Source: Luteipulveratus mongoliensis (lineage in GTDB: Bacteria > Actinomycetota > Actinomycetes > Actinomycetales > Dermatophilaceae). Taken from it: a stretch of 64,000 bases of DNA. Below the pieces are notes generated by a model. It had not been told where the DNA came from and made no database searches. It worked only from the letters and a program-made list of their open reading frames with translations. Every line of letters begins with the position of its first letter. Within the stretch, counting starts at the first letter, position 1. Both the position numbers and the translations under genes were made by a program. Of this stretch, positions 52,234-60,836 are shown one piece after another. The stretch spans positions 5,146,001-5,210,000 of the forward strand of contig NZ_CP011112.1 of assembly GCF_001190945.1 (NCBI RefSeq), in the 5' to 3' direction.

Positions 52234-52845
52234 TCATGGGCGACCACCCGGGTCGACGACGACGCCGTAGAGGATCGTGTCGACGATCTGCTCGGCTGTG
52301 AGGACTTCTCCGTGGGTGATCTTGGGGTGACTGCCGGAGAACGAGAAGAGCCGGAGGTAGGTCATGGCCTGCTCCGGGCTGCAGCGCAGCTGGTCAGCGT
52401 CGGGACGGATCAGATCGATGAACTGCTCGCTCAGGATCGCGTGTCGCTCAGGCGTACGACTGTTGTTGACGTGCTCGGACGGCGGAGCCGACATCCCCAG
52501 CGCACCCATCAGCTCGAACACGTCGCTGAACCGTCGCTGCAGGAGATGGACGACCGACACCAGCCGGTCTCGAAGCGGCAGCTCCATCGAGATCTCGGCC
52601 AGCGCCTCCTCGATCGGACCCGGGTCGAAGGCCGCCGCGACGGCCGCGTCCAGCAGCTCTTCCTTGCTCGCGAAGACTCGGAAGATCGTGCCCTCGGCGA
52701 CCCCGGCCGCCTGCGCGATCTGGCGGGTCGAGGGCGAGCAGTGGTGCTCACGGATCGCGCGCAGGGTCGCATCGATCAACGCCTGCCGCCGCTCCTCAGT
52801 GGGCATCGGCCGGGCGCGCGTCGAAGTGCTCTCGGTGCTGGTCAC
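52234..52845 (-). CDS. TetR-family regulator of the ABC exporter
   Basis: A 203-aa regulator. The N-terminal helix-turn-helix (RRQALIDATLRAIREHHCSPSTRQIAQAAGVAEGTIFRVFASKEELL) is typical TetR; the C-terminal two-thirds is the ligand-binding helical domain. The GTG at 52845 is chosen because it follows a consensus leaderless promoter (TAGCGT ends 7 bases before it). The longer frame starting at 52875 would sit inside the operator. It is directed toward the ABC exporter operon, the usual arrangement for a drug-responsive repressor. Confidence 0.85.
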   Translation of the reverse strand: MTSTESTSTRARPMPTEERRQALIDATLRAIREHHCSPSTRQIAQAAGVAEGTIFRVFASKEELLDAAVAAAFDPGPIEEALAEISMELPLRDRLVSVVHLLQRRFSDVFELMGALGMSAPPSEHVNNSRTPERHAILSEQFIDLIRPDADQLRCSPEQAMTYLRLFSFSGSHPKITHGEVLTAEQIVDTILYGVVVDPGGRP

Positions 52846-52860
52846 GGGCGAGACGCTATA

Positions 52861-52878
52861 TGAGTGAGCACTCACTCA
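52861..52878. promoter_or_regulatory. TetR operator inside a leaderless promoter
   Basis: TGAGTGAGCACTCACTCA is a near-perfect palindrome with 7-bp arms. On the minus strand it fills the 17-base spacer between TTGTGA (-35) and TAGCGT (-10), and the GTG follows 7 bases after. A repressor bound here would block RNA polymerase directly; autoregulation by the TetR protein is likely. Confidence 0.75.
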
Positions 52879-52960
52879 CAAGTGACATTTGTCAGCAGCA
52901 CCCAGGCCGATGCGTCGGACCGCCGCGGCAAAAGTTGACCAGCGGCACACGCACAGCTGT

Positions 52961-52990
52961 GCACCCCACCAACTTTCGCCGGTGGGGTGC
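52961..52990 (-). terminator. Hairpin terminator of the glycine-betaine-type ABC operon
   Basis: GCACCCCACC pairs with GGTGGGGTGC over 10 bp, loop AACTTTCGCC, just beyond the stop of the SBP gene at 53003. Confidence 0.7.
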
Positions 52991-53002
52991 GTGGTTGCTG
53001 GG

Positions 53003-53929
53003 TCAGGCGAGGCCGTTCGCCTTGAGGAAGGCAGCGGCCACCGTCTTGGCGGACTTCTTGTCGACCACGACTTCCTTCAGCATCTGCGCCAGATTGGTGG
53101 TGGTCAGCTTGGCGGAGACCGCGTTGAGCGCGACCTGCACCTTGGGCGTCGCGGCCTTCTTGGCGATCAGCGGGATCACGTTGTCCGAGCCGAACAGCGC
53201 CTTGTCGTCCTTGAGCACCACGAACCCGTTGGTCGTGATGGACGGGTCGGTCGAGAAGATGTTGGCCGCCTGCGCCTGGCCGTTCTTCAGCGCCGTCGAG
53301 ATGGCCTGCGGGTTGCCGAGCGGGCGGAATGACTTCGGCGTCAGGTTGTAGGTCGACTTCAGCCCGAGCAGCCCCTGCTCACGGGTGCGGAACTCGGCCG
53401 GTGCGGCAATCGTGACCTCGTTGGCGTGCTTGGCGAGGTCGGAGATGGTCTTGAGCTGCCACTTGTCGGCGACGCTCTTGGGTACGACCATCGCGTTGGA
53501 GTCCTCGGCGGCGGACTTCTGCAGCGCCAGCTCGTCGCACGGGATCGTGGTCAGCAGCGCCGCGTAGATCTCGTCGGGACCCTTGGCCTTGGCGTCCTTG
53601 TCGAGGAAGGTGAGCAGCGAGTTGGTGTATTCGGGGACGATCTGCACCGAGCCGTCCGACAGCGCCTTGAGGTAGGCCTCGCGCGCGCCGATCGGGTCGG
53701 TCGTCGACACCTGGACACCCTTGGCCTTGAGCGCACCGGCGTAGACCTCGGCGATCAGACTGGACTCGGGGAAGTCAGCCGAACCGATCTTGATCGGACC
53801 GTCCTTGGGCTTGGCGTCGTCGCAGTTGCCGCCCCCACCTGACTCGAGCGCATCACCGGACAGGCCGCAGCCGCTGAGCGCAAGCACGCTGACACCCAGT
53901 GCGGCCACGAAGCTGGTCGTACGTCGCAT
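53003..53929 (-). CDS. Glycine-betaine/osmoprotectant-type ABC substrate-binding lipoprotein
   Basis: A 308-aa lipid-anchored receptor (signal peptide with LSGC lipobox, Cys at about residue 21). The mature part matches the OpuAC/ProX/OpuCC fold: IKIGSADFPESSLIAEVYAGAL, IVPEYTNSLLTFL, VTIAAPAEFRTREQGLLGLK and VVLKDDKALFGSDNVIPL. The ATG at 53929 follows GGAAACCGGACC; an ATG at 53962 would place it against the permease stop. Last gene of the ATPase-permease-permease-SBP operon. Confidence 0.9.
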   Translation of the reverse strand: MRRTTSFVAALGVSVLALSGCGLSGDALESGGGGNCDDAKPKDGPIKIGSADFPESSLIAEVYAGALKAKGVQVSTTDPIGAREAYLKALSDGSVQIVPEYTNSLLTFLDKDAKAKGPDEIYAALLTTIPCDELALQKSAAEDSNAMVVPKSVADKWQLKTISDLAKHANEVTIAAPAEFRTREQGLLGLKSTYNLTPKSFRPLGNPQAISTALKNGQAQAANIFSTDPSITTNGFVVLKDDKALFGSDNVIPLIAKKAATPKVQVALNAVSAKLTTTNLAQMLKEVVVDKKSAKTVAAAFLKANGLA

Positions 53930-53966
53930 GGTCCGGTTTCCTTGTCTGCGAAGGGGATTCATCAGA

Positions 53967-54749
53967 TCAGCCACCGCCACCACCGCCTGGGACGGCGCCT
54001 CGGATGGCGAGCTCGGCCGCATGCTCAGTGCCCGCCGAGCGCGCACGACGTCGAGCTCGCGCTGCCTTGCCGGTCAGACCTGGCGAGACCACAGACCGCT
54101 GGATCAGAGCCAGGATCAGGTCGGCCACCAGCGCGAGACCTGCCACGAGGATCGAGCCGCCGATCATCTCGGGATAGACGCTCGATGCAAGACCGTCTCG
54201 CAAGAACGCACCAAGCGCGTCCAGTCCGACGAACGCAGCGATCGTCGCGGTCGCGATGACCTGGAGCGTCGCGCTGCGCAGCCCGGAGAACATCAGCGGC
54301 AAGGCACAAGGCAGCTCGACCTTGGTGAAGACCTCGGTGCCACTCATGCCCATACCCTTGGCGGCATCGCGGGCGGCCGGGTCGACCTCGCTCACGCCTG
54401 AGTAGGCACCGGCGAGCAGCGCTGGAATCGCAAGGATCACGAGGACCGCGATCGCCGGCACGAGGTAGCCCGTGTCGCTGTCGCCCTTGAACTTCGGGGT
54501 GAGCCACATTGACGCCGCGAACAGCAGACCGAGGCTGGGCACAGCGCGCAACGAGTTGGCCAGCGAGACCAGCCACTTTCCCTTGCCCGTATGGGCGATC
54601 CACGAGCCGAGCGGGATCGCGATGAGCGCTGCGATCAGCAGGGTGAGGCCGGAGTACCAGAGATGCTCGAAGATGCGATGGCCAATGCCGTCTGGGCCCG
54701 ACCAGTTGCTGCCGTCGGTGAGCCAGTCCCACGTGTCGGAGATGATCAT
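53967..54749 (-). CDS. Osmoprotectant-type ABC permease 2
   Basis: A 260-aa inner-membrane permease with five or six helices and the BPD core (DPAARDAAKGMGMSGTEVFTKVELPCALPLMFSGLRSAT), a glycine-rich C-terminal tail of low complexity. The ATG at 54749 overlaps the upstream permease stop by four bases; the longer frame upstream is a shadow. Two permease genes in one operon are usual for the OpuB/OpuC-type system. Confidence 0.9.
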   Translation of the reverse strand: MIISDTWDWLTDGSNWSGPDGIGHRIFEHLWYSGLTLLIAALIAIPLGSWIAHTGKGKWLVSLANSLRAVPSLGLLFAASMWLTPKFKGDSDTGYLVPAIAVLVILAIPALLAGAYSGVSEVDPAARDAAKGMGMSGTEVFTKVELPCALPLMFSGLRSATLQVIATATIAAFVGLDALGAFLRDGLASSVYPEMIGGSILVAGLALVADLILALIQRSVVSPGLTGKAARARRRARSAGTEHAAELAIRGAVPGGGGGG

Positions 54750-55393
54750 GACGCCCTCACCCGCGCCCACGGTGTGAGGAACCGGGCGACCAGCTGGATG
54801 ACGAGGTCGAAGAGCAGGGCCAAGACGACGCAGGTGACGATGCCGACCCAGATCTCGGTCCAGTAGCCGCGTTTGTAGGCGTCCGTCAGGTAGTAGCCAA
54901 GCTGCGGGATGCCCAGCAGGGCAGCGACGCTGACGATGCTCACGTTGCTGACCGCTGCGACGCGCAGCCCAGAGGCGATCACAGGGACGGCGAGCGGCAG
55001 CTCGACACCGAGGAACCGCTTGACCGGTGGATAGCCGATCGCGGTCGCCGCTTGTCGAGTGGACTCCGGCACCGCTTCGAGACCGTCGGTCACGGTCCGG
55101 ACCAGCAGCGCCAGCGTGTAGACCGTCATGGCCGCGATCACGTTGACGGGGTCGAGGATCTTGGTGCCGAGGAAGATCGGCATGACCACGAACAGCACTA
55201 GCGAGGGAATCGTGTAGAGCAGCCCGGACCCGGACAGCAGCACCGGCTTGAGCCAGCGCACCCGTTGGCCGAGCCAACCCAGCGGCAGCGCGATGAGCAA
55301 CCCGATGATCAGCGGGATGCCCGCGAGCAGGGTGTGCTGCCAGGTGCGGTCGAGGATGTCCGACCAGTTGTCACCGACGTAGCTCCAGTCCAC
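54746..55393 (-). CDS. Osmoprotectant-type ABC permease 1
   Basis: A 215-aa permease with six helices and the BPD core (VPESTRQAATAIGYPPVKRFLGVELPLAVPVIASGLRVAAV). Starts with GTG at 55393, 2 bases after the ATPase stop. Partner of the next permease; with the ATPase and SBP it forms a complete glycine betaine/carnitine/choline-type importer. Confidence 0.9.
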   Translation of the reverse strand: MDWSYVGDNWSDILDRTWQHTLLAGIPLIIGLLIALPLGWLGQRVRWLKPVLLSGSGLLYTIPSLVLFVVMPIFLGTKILDPVNVIAAMTVYTLALLVRTVTDGLEAVPESTRQAATAIGYPPVKRFLGVELPLAVPVIASGLRVAAVSNVSIVSVAALLGIPQLGYYLTDAYKRGYWTEIWVGIVTCVVLALLFDLVIQLVARFLTPWARVRAS

Positions 55394-55395
55394 GG

Positions 55396-56547
55396 CTAGT
55401 CACCCGCGGCGGCGCTGGTGGGGGCGATGTCGTGAGGATCGACCTCGGGCCGATCGATCTGCTCGATGGCCTGCAGCACCTCGTGCGCTCGGACCGTGCC
55501 GAGCAGCTGGCCATCCTCGTCGACCAGGACACCGCGCCGGCTCGGCGACGACAGCGCCGCGTCGAGCGAAGCGCGGAGGGGGCCGCGGGCCTGTGCGACG
55601 GTGCCGCCGCGGTGAAGCATCGACGGCTCGATCGGCGTCTCGATCCGCTCGGGCTCGATCCAGCCCTGCGGGCGACCGTCCTGGACGACCAGCAGCCAGC
55701 GGTCCTGCGTTACCGATCGCGCATCCTCAGGAGTCGTCCCGAGCTCGACAGCCGGCTCCTTGGCCAACGGCAGCTCCGGCGACTCAGTGAAGGTCAACGC
55801 CCGGTAGCCGCGATCGCGCCCGACGAAGTCGGCCACGAAGTCGTCGATCGGGTGCGCCAGCAGGTAGGACGGCTCGGCGATCTGCGCGAGCTTGCCGCCG
55901 ACGCGCAGCACGGCGACCTGGTCGCCGAGCTTCATCGCCTCGTCGATGTCGTGCGTGACGAAGATGATGGTCTTGCCGATCTCGCTCTGCAGCCGCAGGA
56001 ACTCGTCCTGCAGCTGGTCGCGCACCACGGGGTCGACTGCGCTGAACGGCTCGTCCATCAGCATCACGGGCGGGTCAGCGGCGAGGGCCCGAGCGACACC
56101 GACGCGCTGCTGCTGACCACCGGACAGCTGCGAGGGGTAGCGGTCGGCGAAGTCGCCCGGCAGCCCGACGAGATCGAGCACCTCGTGCGCGCGGTCGCGC
56201 GCCTTCTTCTTGTCCCAGCCGTTGAGCAGCGGCACGGTCGCGACGTTGTCGATGACCTTGCGGTGCGGGAAAAGCCCGGCGTGCTGGATGACGTAGCCGA
56301 TGCCACGCCTCAGCTCGGAGGGGTTGACCTGGGTCACGTCCTGGTCGTCGATGAGGATCTGGCCGGATGTCGGATCGATCATCCGGTTGATCATGCGCAG
56401 CGACGTGGTCTTGCCACACCCGGACGGTCCGACGAACACCGTGATCTGCCCGGTAGGGGCCTCGAGCGAGAGATGGTCGACCGCGATGGTCGAGTCCCTG
56501 CCGTCAGCGGCCGGATAGCTCTTGGTGACCTGCTCGAAGCGGATCAT
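55396..56547 (-). CDS. Osmoprotectant-type ABC ATPase with CBS domains
   Basis: A 383-aa cytosolic ATPase of the OpuCA/ProV group. Walker A GPSGCGKTT is at residues 40-48, signature LSGGQQQR, Walker B VMLMDEPFSAVD, switch histidine FVTHD. Two C-terminal CBS domains (about 245-380) sense ionic strength or nucleotides in this family. First gene of the operon; its 5' region runs to the divergent end of the island of genes at 56596. Ligand not readable from sequence. Confidence 0.93.
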   Translation of the reverse strand: MIRFEQVTKSYPAADGRDSTIAVDHLSLEAPTGQITVFVGPSGCGKTTSLRMINRMIDPTSGQILIDDQDVTQVNPSELRRGIGYVIQHAGLFPHRKVIDNVATVPLLNGWDKKKARDRAHEVLDLVGLPGDFADRYPSQLSGGQQQRVGVARALAADPPVMLMDEPFSAVDPVVRDQLQDEFLRLQSEIGKTIIFVTHDIDEAMKLGDQVAVLRVGGKLAQIAEPSYLLAHPIDDFVADFVGRDRGYRALTFTESPELPLAKEPAVELGTTPEDARSVTQDRWLLVVQDGRPQGWIEPERIETPIEPSMLHRGGTVAQARGPLRASLDAALSSPSRRGVLVDEDGQLLGTVRAHEVLQAIEQIDRPEVDPHDIAPTSAAAGD

Positions 56548-56595
56548 GCGATCAACCTAACGTGAAGCGCCGACAGAGATCTGCAAGAACTGCAT

Positions 56596-57249
56596 TTATG
56601 GCTGGCCAAACGTAACGTTATTCACACGGTGCAGCAGCATCTGCTCGGTGAAGCGTGATGCGAGCCGATGCCACTCCCCCGCACGACGCAGCATGGCGTG
56701 AGCGTCCGACAGTCCGACATAGGTGGCCTCGCCCCCGGCCCTCTTCACCCGCGCGACGAGACGCTCCGACAGCTCCGGAGCGGTGACCGTGTCCTTGACT
56801 CCATGGACCACGAGAAGTGGTGTGCCCACGAAGCTTTCGCCGTCGTACCGTTCCCCGACCCACGGGGCAAGGGCGACGATGCTGGACACATCGGGATGGC
56901 CGGCCAGCTCGAGCGCCACGCGTCCGCCCATCGAGTGACCGATGAGGCCGATCGGGAGGTTGGGGTACGCCGTCCGCACCTTGGCGAGCGCCCACTCGGC
57001 ATCCCGGATCGGCGACCTGAGATCGTCGTTCCAGCCTCGAACAGCGTTGCGTAGCAACGGTGCTGCGATCCGTCCGCGACTGCGAGCCTCGAGGTCGCGG
57101 GCGAAAGGCACCATGCGCAGGAACGCAGGCTCGAGACGCTTGACCGGGGTCGTGCTGTGCTCCTCGCCGCCGTGCAGGACCAGGGCGATCGCCCGCGGTC
57201 GACGCGCGCGCGGGTCGATGAGGTGCGGGGTCGGCTCGGCGTGCGCCAT
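56596..57249 (-). CDS. Alpha/beta-fold hydrolase
   Basis: A 217-aa hydrolase. The oxyanion/early motif is LVLHGGEEH; the nucleophile elbow GHSMGG (about residues 104-109) and the later Asp/His (GVKDTVT, SDAHAML) complete a serine triad. No signal peptide. It is of the general small-esterase/dienelactone type; substrate unknown. It starts 3 bases after the dcd stop, so both are probably cotranscribed. Confidence 0.85.
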   Translation of the reverse strand: MAHAEPTPHLIDPRARRPRAIALVLHGGEEHSTTPVKRLEPAFLRMVPFARDLEARSRGRIAAPLLRNAVRGWNDDLRSPIRDAEWALAKVRTAYPNLPIGLIGHSMGGRVALELAGHPDVSSIVALAPWVGERYDGESFVGTPLLVVHGVKDTVTAPELSERLVARVKRAGGEATYVGLSDAHAMLRRAGEWHRLASRFTEQMLLHRVNNVTFGQP

Positions 57250-57252
57250 CGG

Positions 57253-57828
57253 TCAGACGTCCGCGCGAATGAAGCTCTGGAACGACCGGCTCGCGGTGGG
57301 ACCCCGCTGCCCTTGGTAGTGAGAGCCGTACTTCGCACTGCCGTAGGGGTTCTCGGCCGGCGAGCTGAGCTGGAAGAAGCACAGCTGACCGATCTTCATG
57401 CCCGGCCACAGCTTGATCGGCAGCGTCGCGACGTTGGACAGCTCAAGGGTCACGTGACCGGAGAACCCGGGGTCGACGAACCCGGCGGTGGCGTGGGTCA
57501 GGAGACCGAGGCGGCCGAGGCTCGACTTGCCCTCCACCCGCGCGGCGACGTCGTCCGGGAGCGTCACGGTCTCGTACGTCGACCCGAGCACGAACTCGCC
57601 CGGGTGGAGCACGAACGGCTCGTCCTTGCCGACCTCGAGGGCCCGCGTGAGGTCGGGCTGCTCCTCGGCGGGGTCGATATAGGGGTACTTGTGGTTGTCG
57701 AACAGCCGGAAGTGGCGATCCAGGCGGAAGTCGATGCTCGACGGCTGGACCAACGAGGCGTCGTATGGGTCGAGCCGGACGCGTCCGGCGTCGATCTGCG
57801 CCAGGATGTCGCGGTCTGAGAGCAGCAC
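57253..57828 (-). CDS. dcd: dCTP deaminase (probably bifunctional dCTP deaminase/dUTPase)
   Basis: Converts dCTP toward dUMP, feeding thymidylate synthesis. The 191-aa product has the active-site stretch [31 protein letters not shown], with catalytic Glu, followed by [14 protein letters not shown] and a C-terminal GPTASRSF tail. Mycobacterial Dcd, of the same length, is bifunctional, so this is likely here. The start is GTG at 57828 and no ribosome site is obvious. The tRNA-Gly gene lies divergently upstream. Confidence 0.93.
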   Translation of the reverse strand: MLLSDRDILAQIDAGRVRLDPYDASLVQPSSIDFRLDRHFRLFDNHKYPYIDPAEEQPDLTRALEVGKDEPFVLHPGEFVLGSTYETVTLPDDVAARVEGKSSLGRLGLLTHATAGFVDPGFSGHVTLELSNVATLPIKLWPGMKIGQLCFFQLSSPAENPYGSAKYGSHYQGQRGPTASRSFQSFIRADV

Positions 57829-57930
57829 CCGGTCACGTTATCTCAGGCGGGAGGGTGACACAGGACAGCGCGCGAGTTCATGGTCACCACGACGTCGGTT
57901 AGACTCTCCGGGCGCGCCAGCAGGCGTCGC

Positions 57931-58004
57931 GCGGGCGTAGTTCAATGGTAGAACATCAGCTTCCCAAGCTGAATACGCGAGTTCGATTCTCGTCGCCCGC
58001 TCCA
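57931..58004 (+). tRNA. tRNA-Gly(CCC)
   Basis: A 74-base tRNA with CCA encoded folds cleanly. The acceptor stem is GCGGGCG/CGCCCGC, the anticodon arm TCAGC-TTCCCAA-GCTGA gives CCC, and the T arm has GTTCGATTC. It stands between dcd (leftward) and the two small genes. Confidence 0.95.
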
Positions 58005-58011
58005 CACGCGA

Positions 58012-58043
58012 AAAGCGCCAGTTCCCAATGGGATTGGCGCTTT
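58012..58043 (+). terminator. tRNA-Gly terminator
   Basis: AAAGCGCCA pairs with TGGCGCTTT (9 bp) 8 bases after the tRNA, followed by T residues: a standard intrinsic terminator. Confidence 0.85.
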
Positions 58044-58104
58044 CTTCGTTTTGGTCGGGCCCGCTCCGACATCGAGGCCGGACGCCGACGCTACGTTATT
58101 CACT

Positions 58105-58497
58105 GTGGATGGAAGTGACTGGTTTGCCGCAGCCGCAGCCTTCATAGGGGGACTTACTGGAGCAGGTTTATCGACGTGGGTTGCGCTGCGCGGTCAGCGG
58201 CAGACCGAGCGCGAGGAGTGGTATCGACGGTTCCTGGCGGCGGTCGAACAGCTCACCGATCCGTCGCCGGACCGCCACCGCATCGGTGAGGACATGCTGG
58301 CCGAGCTGGTCGAGAGCGACCTCGGCACGCCTGAGGAGCGCGCCCTTGCCGAACGGATCCTGCGCGGCCAGCTCGAGCCGGACGTACAAAAGGTCGTGGC
58401 GTTCCTGCACGGCGCCTCACTGGACCAGGTCAGGGTCGAGGAGGACAATGAGCACCGGTCCGACGAGGAGGCAGTAGATGAGCAGCACGACCGCTGA
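58105..58497 (+). CDS. Small membrane-anchored coiled-coil protein, unknown
   Basis: A 130-aa protein with one N-terminal membrane helix (WFAAAAAFIGGLTGAGLSTWVAL, about residues 5-27) followed by an Arg/Glu-rich helical region with conserved-looking WYRRFLAAVEQLTDPSP. The GTG at 58105 is preferred: TACGTT seven bases before it gives a leaderless promoter. Its 3' end overlaps the next small gene by 20 bases. Family not recognised. An open frame extends to 58051 but lacks support. Confidence 0.6.
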   Translation: MDGSDWFAAAAAFIGGLTGAGLSTWVALRGQRQTEREEWYRRFLAAVEQLTDPSPDRHRIGEDMLAELVESDLGTPEERALAERILRGQLEPDVQKVVAFLHGASLDQVRVEEDNEHRSDEEAVDEQHDR

Positions 58498-58642
58498 CGA
58501 CCCGGTGATCCGGGTCCGCCCTGAGGCCGTACGCATGGCTCGCGCTCTCGTCCGAAGCGCGGCCCGCCGGGGCGCCTTGGTCGACCCCGTCGTCGCCAAG
58601 ATCGCGAAAGCCGAGCCCTACGCGGGCGCCACCTCCAGCTAG
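58478..58642 (+). CDS. Short basic protein (54 aa) coupled to the preceding gene
   Basis: A 54-aa open frame starting at ATG 58478 with a near-perfect GAGGAGG ribosome site 8 bases ahead, inside the end of the preceding gene. The peptide is Arg/Ala/Val-rich with a predicted helix (EAVRMARALVRSAARRGA) and no known motif. The strong ribosome site and overlap support real expression; a two-gene unit with the membrane protein is likely. It overlaps the convergent oxidoreductase stop by four bases. Confidence 0.6.
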   Translation: MSSTTADDPVIRVRPEAVRMARALVRSAARRGALVDPVVAKIAKAEPYAGATSS

Positions 58643-60771
58643 ACCGGCTGGACCAGAGCCCGCACCGTGACGGGCACGCCGTTCACCGCGGCATTCGCCG
58701 AGATCCCGTCCAGCAGCTCCGGGTCCGTGAGGTCGTTGACCGACACCCCTGGCAGGTCCGTCGCCTTGCTCAGCCGGACGCCCTTCGCGCGCCCCTGCCC
58801 GTAACCGTGCGGCAGGCTCACCACGCCTCGCATCATCTCGTCCGTCGAGGCGACCTCGATCTCCACCTCGCCGACCCGCGATGCGACACCCACCCGGTCG
58901 CCGTCCGTCAGACCGCGCGCGGCGAGATCCTCCGGGTGCATGTAGAGCTGGTGGCGGGCCTTGCCCCTGGTGAGCCGGTCGGCGTTGTGCAGCCAGCTGT
59001 TGTTGTCCCGCTGGTGCCGCCGCCCGATGAGCACGAGGCTGTCGTCGGCGCCCATCTCCTGCTGTGACAGCGCGACGTGGCGCACCTCGTCGAGCACGAC
59101 CACCGGCGCCAGGTCGATCCGCTTGTCGCGCGTCTGCAGCCGGCCGGGCAGGCCAGGGCGCAGCGGCCCGAGATCCGCACCACCCGGCGTACGCGCCAGC
59201 TTGGCCGTCGACAGACCCAGCTTGGACGACCGGAGCAGCATGTCGAGCTGGCGTCGCGGCGGGATCGCGAACCGCGCCGCCTGCTGCGCTACCTTGGCCG
59301 CGTGCTTGACGGACGCCGGCTTGCCGCGCAGCCGCAGGATGCGCAGCGCCAGGTCGCGCGAGATCTCCCAGTCCTGCTTGGTCCCGGGCTGCTGGGGGAA
59401 CAACGGCTTGGTGTAGCGGGCCGTGTTACGCACGGCGAGCGCGTTGAAGACGAGGTCGTAGTGGTCGCGCTCCAGCGGTCCGCTGGGCGGCAGGATGACG
59501 TCCGCGAAGCGCGTGGTCTCGTTGATGTAGAAGTCGATCGACACCATGAAGTCCAGCGACATCAACGCCTCGGCCAGACCTTGCCCGTCCGGCGTCGACG
59601 ACACCGGGTTGCCCGCCACGGTCAGGAACGCCTTGATCTGACCCTTCCCCGGCGTCAGCATCTCCTCGGCCATCGCCGCGACCGGCAGCTCGCCACCGAA
59701 CTCCGGCAGCCCTCGTACGCGACTGCGCCACTTGTCGAAGTGACCGCGGCTGATCAGGCCCTTGCCGACGACGTCGACCGCCGGCTGGGTGAACATCACG
59801 CCGCCCTCGCGGTCGAAGTTGCCGGTGAGGATGTTGAGCAGGTGGATCGCCCACTGCGTCACCGTGCCGTGCCGCTGCGTGCAGGTGCCCATCCGGCCGT
59901 ACGCCGCCGCACGCGGGCTGGCAGCGAATTCCCTTGCTATCCGGACGATCTCGTCGGCAGGCACGCCGCTGGCGCGGGCAGCGAGCTCGGGCGTGAACGG
60001 CTCGACGGCGGCGCGCACCTCGGCGATGTGGTCGACGTACGCCGGAGGCCGGGTCAGGTCTTCCTCGAACAGTGTGTGCACCATCGCGAGGAGGACGTAG
60101 ACGTCGGTACCTGGGCGGATGAAGTGGTGCTCGCCGGCGACTCGGGCGGTCTCGGTGCGACGCGGGTCGAAGACGATCATCTTCCCGTCGCGGGCCTTGA
60201 GCTCACGGATGCGGCCGGGGAAGTCCGGCACGGTCATCAGCGAGCCGTTGGACGCCATCGGGTTGCCGCCGAACACCAGGAAGTAGTCGGTGCGGTCGAT
60301 GTCTGGGATCGGCACCATCAGCTGGTGGCCGTAGAGCAGGTGGCACATCAGCTGGAGCGGCAGCTGGTCGATCGAGGTGGCGCTGAAGGAGTTCTTGCTG
60401 CGGATGAGGCGATGCAACTGGATGCCGTGCGTGAGGGCGCCGAGGCTGTGCACGTTGGGATTGCCGAGGTAGACGCCGACTGCGTCCCGGCCGTGCTCCT
60501 GCTGGGTCTCGACGATGCGCCGCGCCACCAGGTCGATGGCGTCCTTCCAGCTGATCTCCTCCCAGGTGTCGCCGACCCGCCGCACGGGCTTGCGCAGACG
60601 GTCGGGGTCAGCCTGAATGTCTTGCAGCGCAATGGCTTTCGGGCAGATGTGGCCGCGCGAGAGCGGGTCGTCCTGATGGCCCTTGATGCTGGCGATCTGC
60701 AAGCCCTCGACCTGAACCTCCAGGCCGCAGCTCGCCTCGCACAACGGACAGCCGATATGCCGCGTCTCCAT
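58639..60771 (-). CDS. Molybdopterin-dependent oxidoreductase, formate-dehydrogenase-like
   Basis: A 710-aa cytosolic enzyme. The N-terminal [4Fe-4S] motif reads CPLC, then C (ASCG) and a fourth Cys in HICPK; the three molybdopterin domains follow, with GGNPMASNG, FDPRRTETA and the RNTARYTKPLF block. The Mo ligand region is not the Sec/Cys of formate dehydrogenases in an obvious place. Overall it resembles the actinobacterial Rv0197-type oxidoreductases, of unknown substrate. The ATG at 60771 starts a normal family N terminus; the frame upstream lies inside sodA. It follows sodA by 65 bp in the same direction. Confidence 0.85.
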   Translation of the reverse strand: METRHIGCPLCEASCGLEVQVEGLQIASIKGHQDDPLSRGHICPKAIALQDIQADPDRLRKPVRRVGDTWEEISWKDAIDLVARRIVETQQEHGRDAVGVYLGNPNVHSLGALTHGIQLHRLIRSKNSFSATSIDQLPLQLMCHLLYGHQLMVPIPDIDRTDYFLVFGGNPMASNGSLMTVPDFPGRIRELKARDGKMIVFDPRRTETARVAGEHHFIRPGTDVYVLLAMVHTLFEEDLTRPPAYVDHIAEVRAAVEPFTPELAARASGVPADEIVRIAREFAASPRAAAYGRMGTCTQRHGTVTQWAIHLLNILTGNFDREGGVMFTQPAVDVVGKGLISRGHFDKWRSRVRGLPEFGGELPVAAMAEEMLTPGKGQIKAFLTVAGNPVSSTPDGQGLAEALMSLDFMVSIDFYINETTRFADVILPPSGPLERDHYDLVFNALAVRNTARYTKPLFPQQPGTKQDWEISRDLALRILRLRGKPASVKHAAKVAQQAARFAIPPRRQLDMLLRSSKLGLSTAKLARTPGGADLGPLRPGLPGRLQTRDKRIDLAPVVVLDEVRHVALSQQEMGADDSLVLIGRRHQRDNNSWLHNADRLTRGKARHQLYMHPEDLAARGLTDGDRVGVASRVGEVEIEVASTDEMMRGVVSLPHGYGQGRAKGVRLSKATDLPGVSVNDLTDPELLDGISANAAVNGVPVTVRALVQPV

Positions 60772-60836
60772 CCCGCCAGTGAACCACCCCACCGGCGGGA
60801 CCGCTCGACGTACGCCGAGCGGCCCCTGGGAGACCG

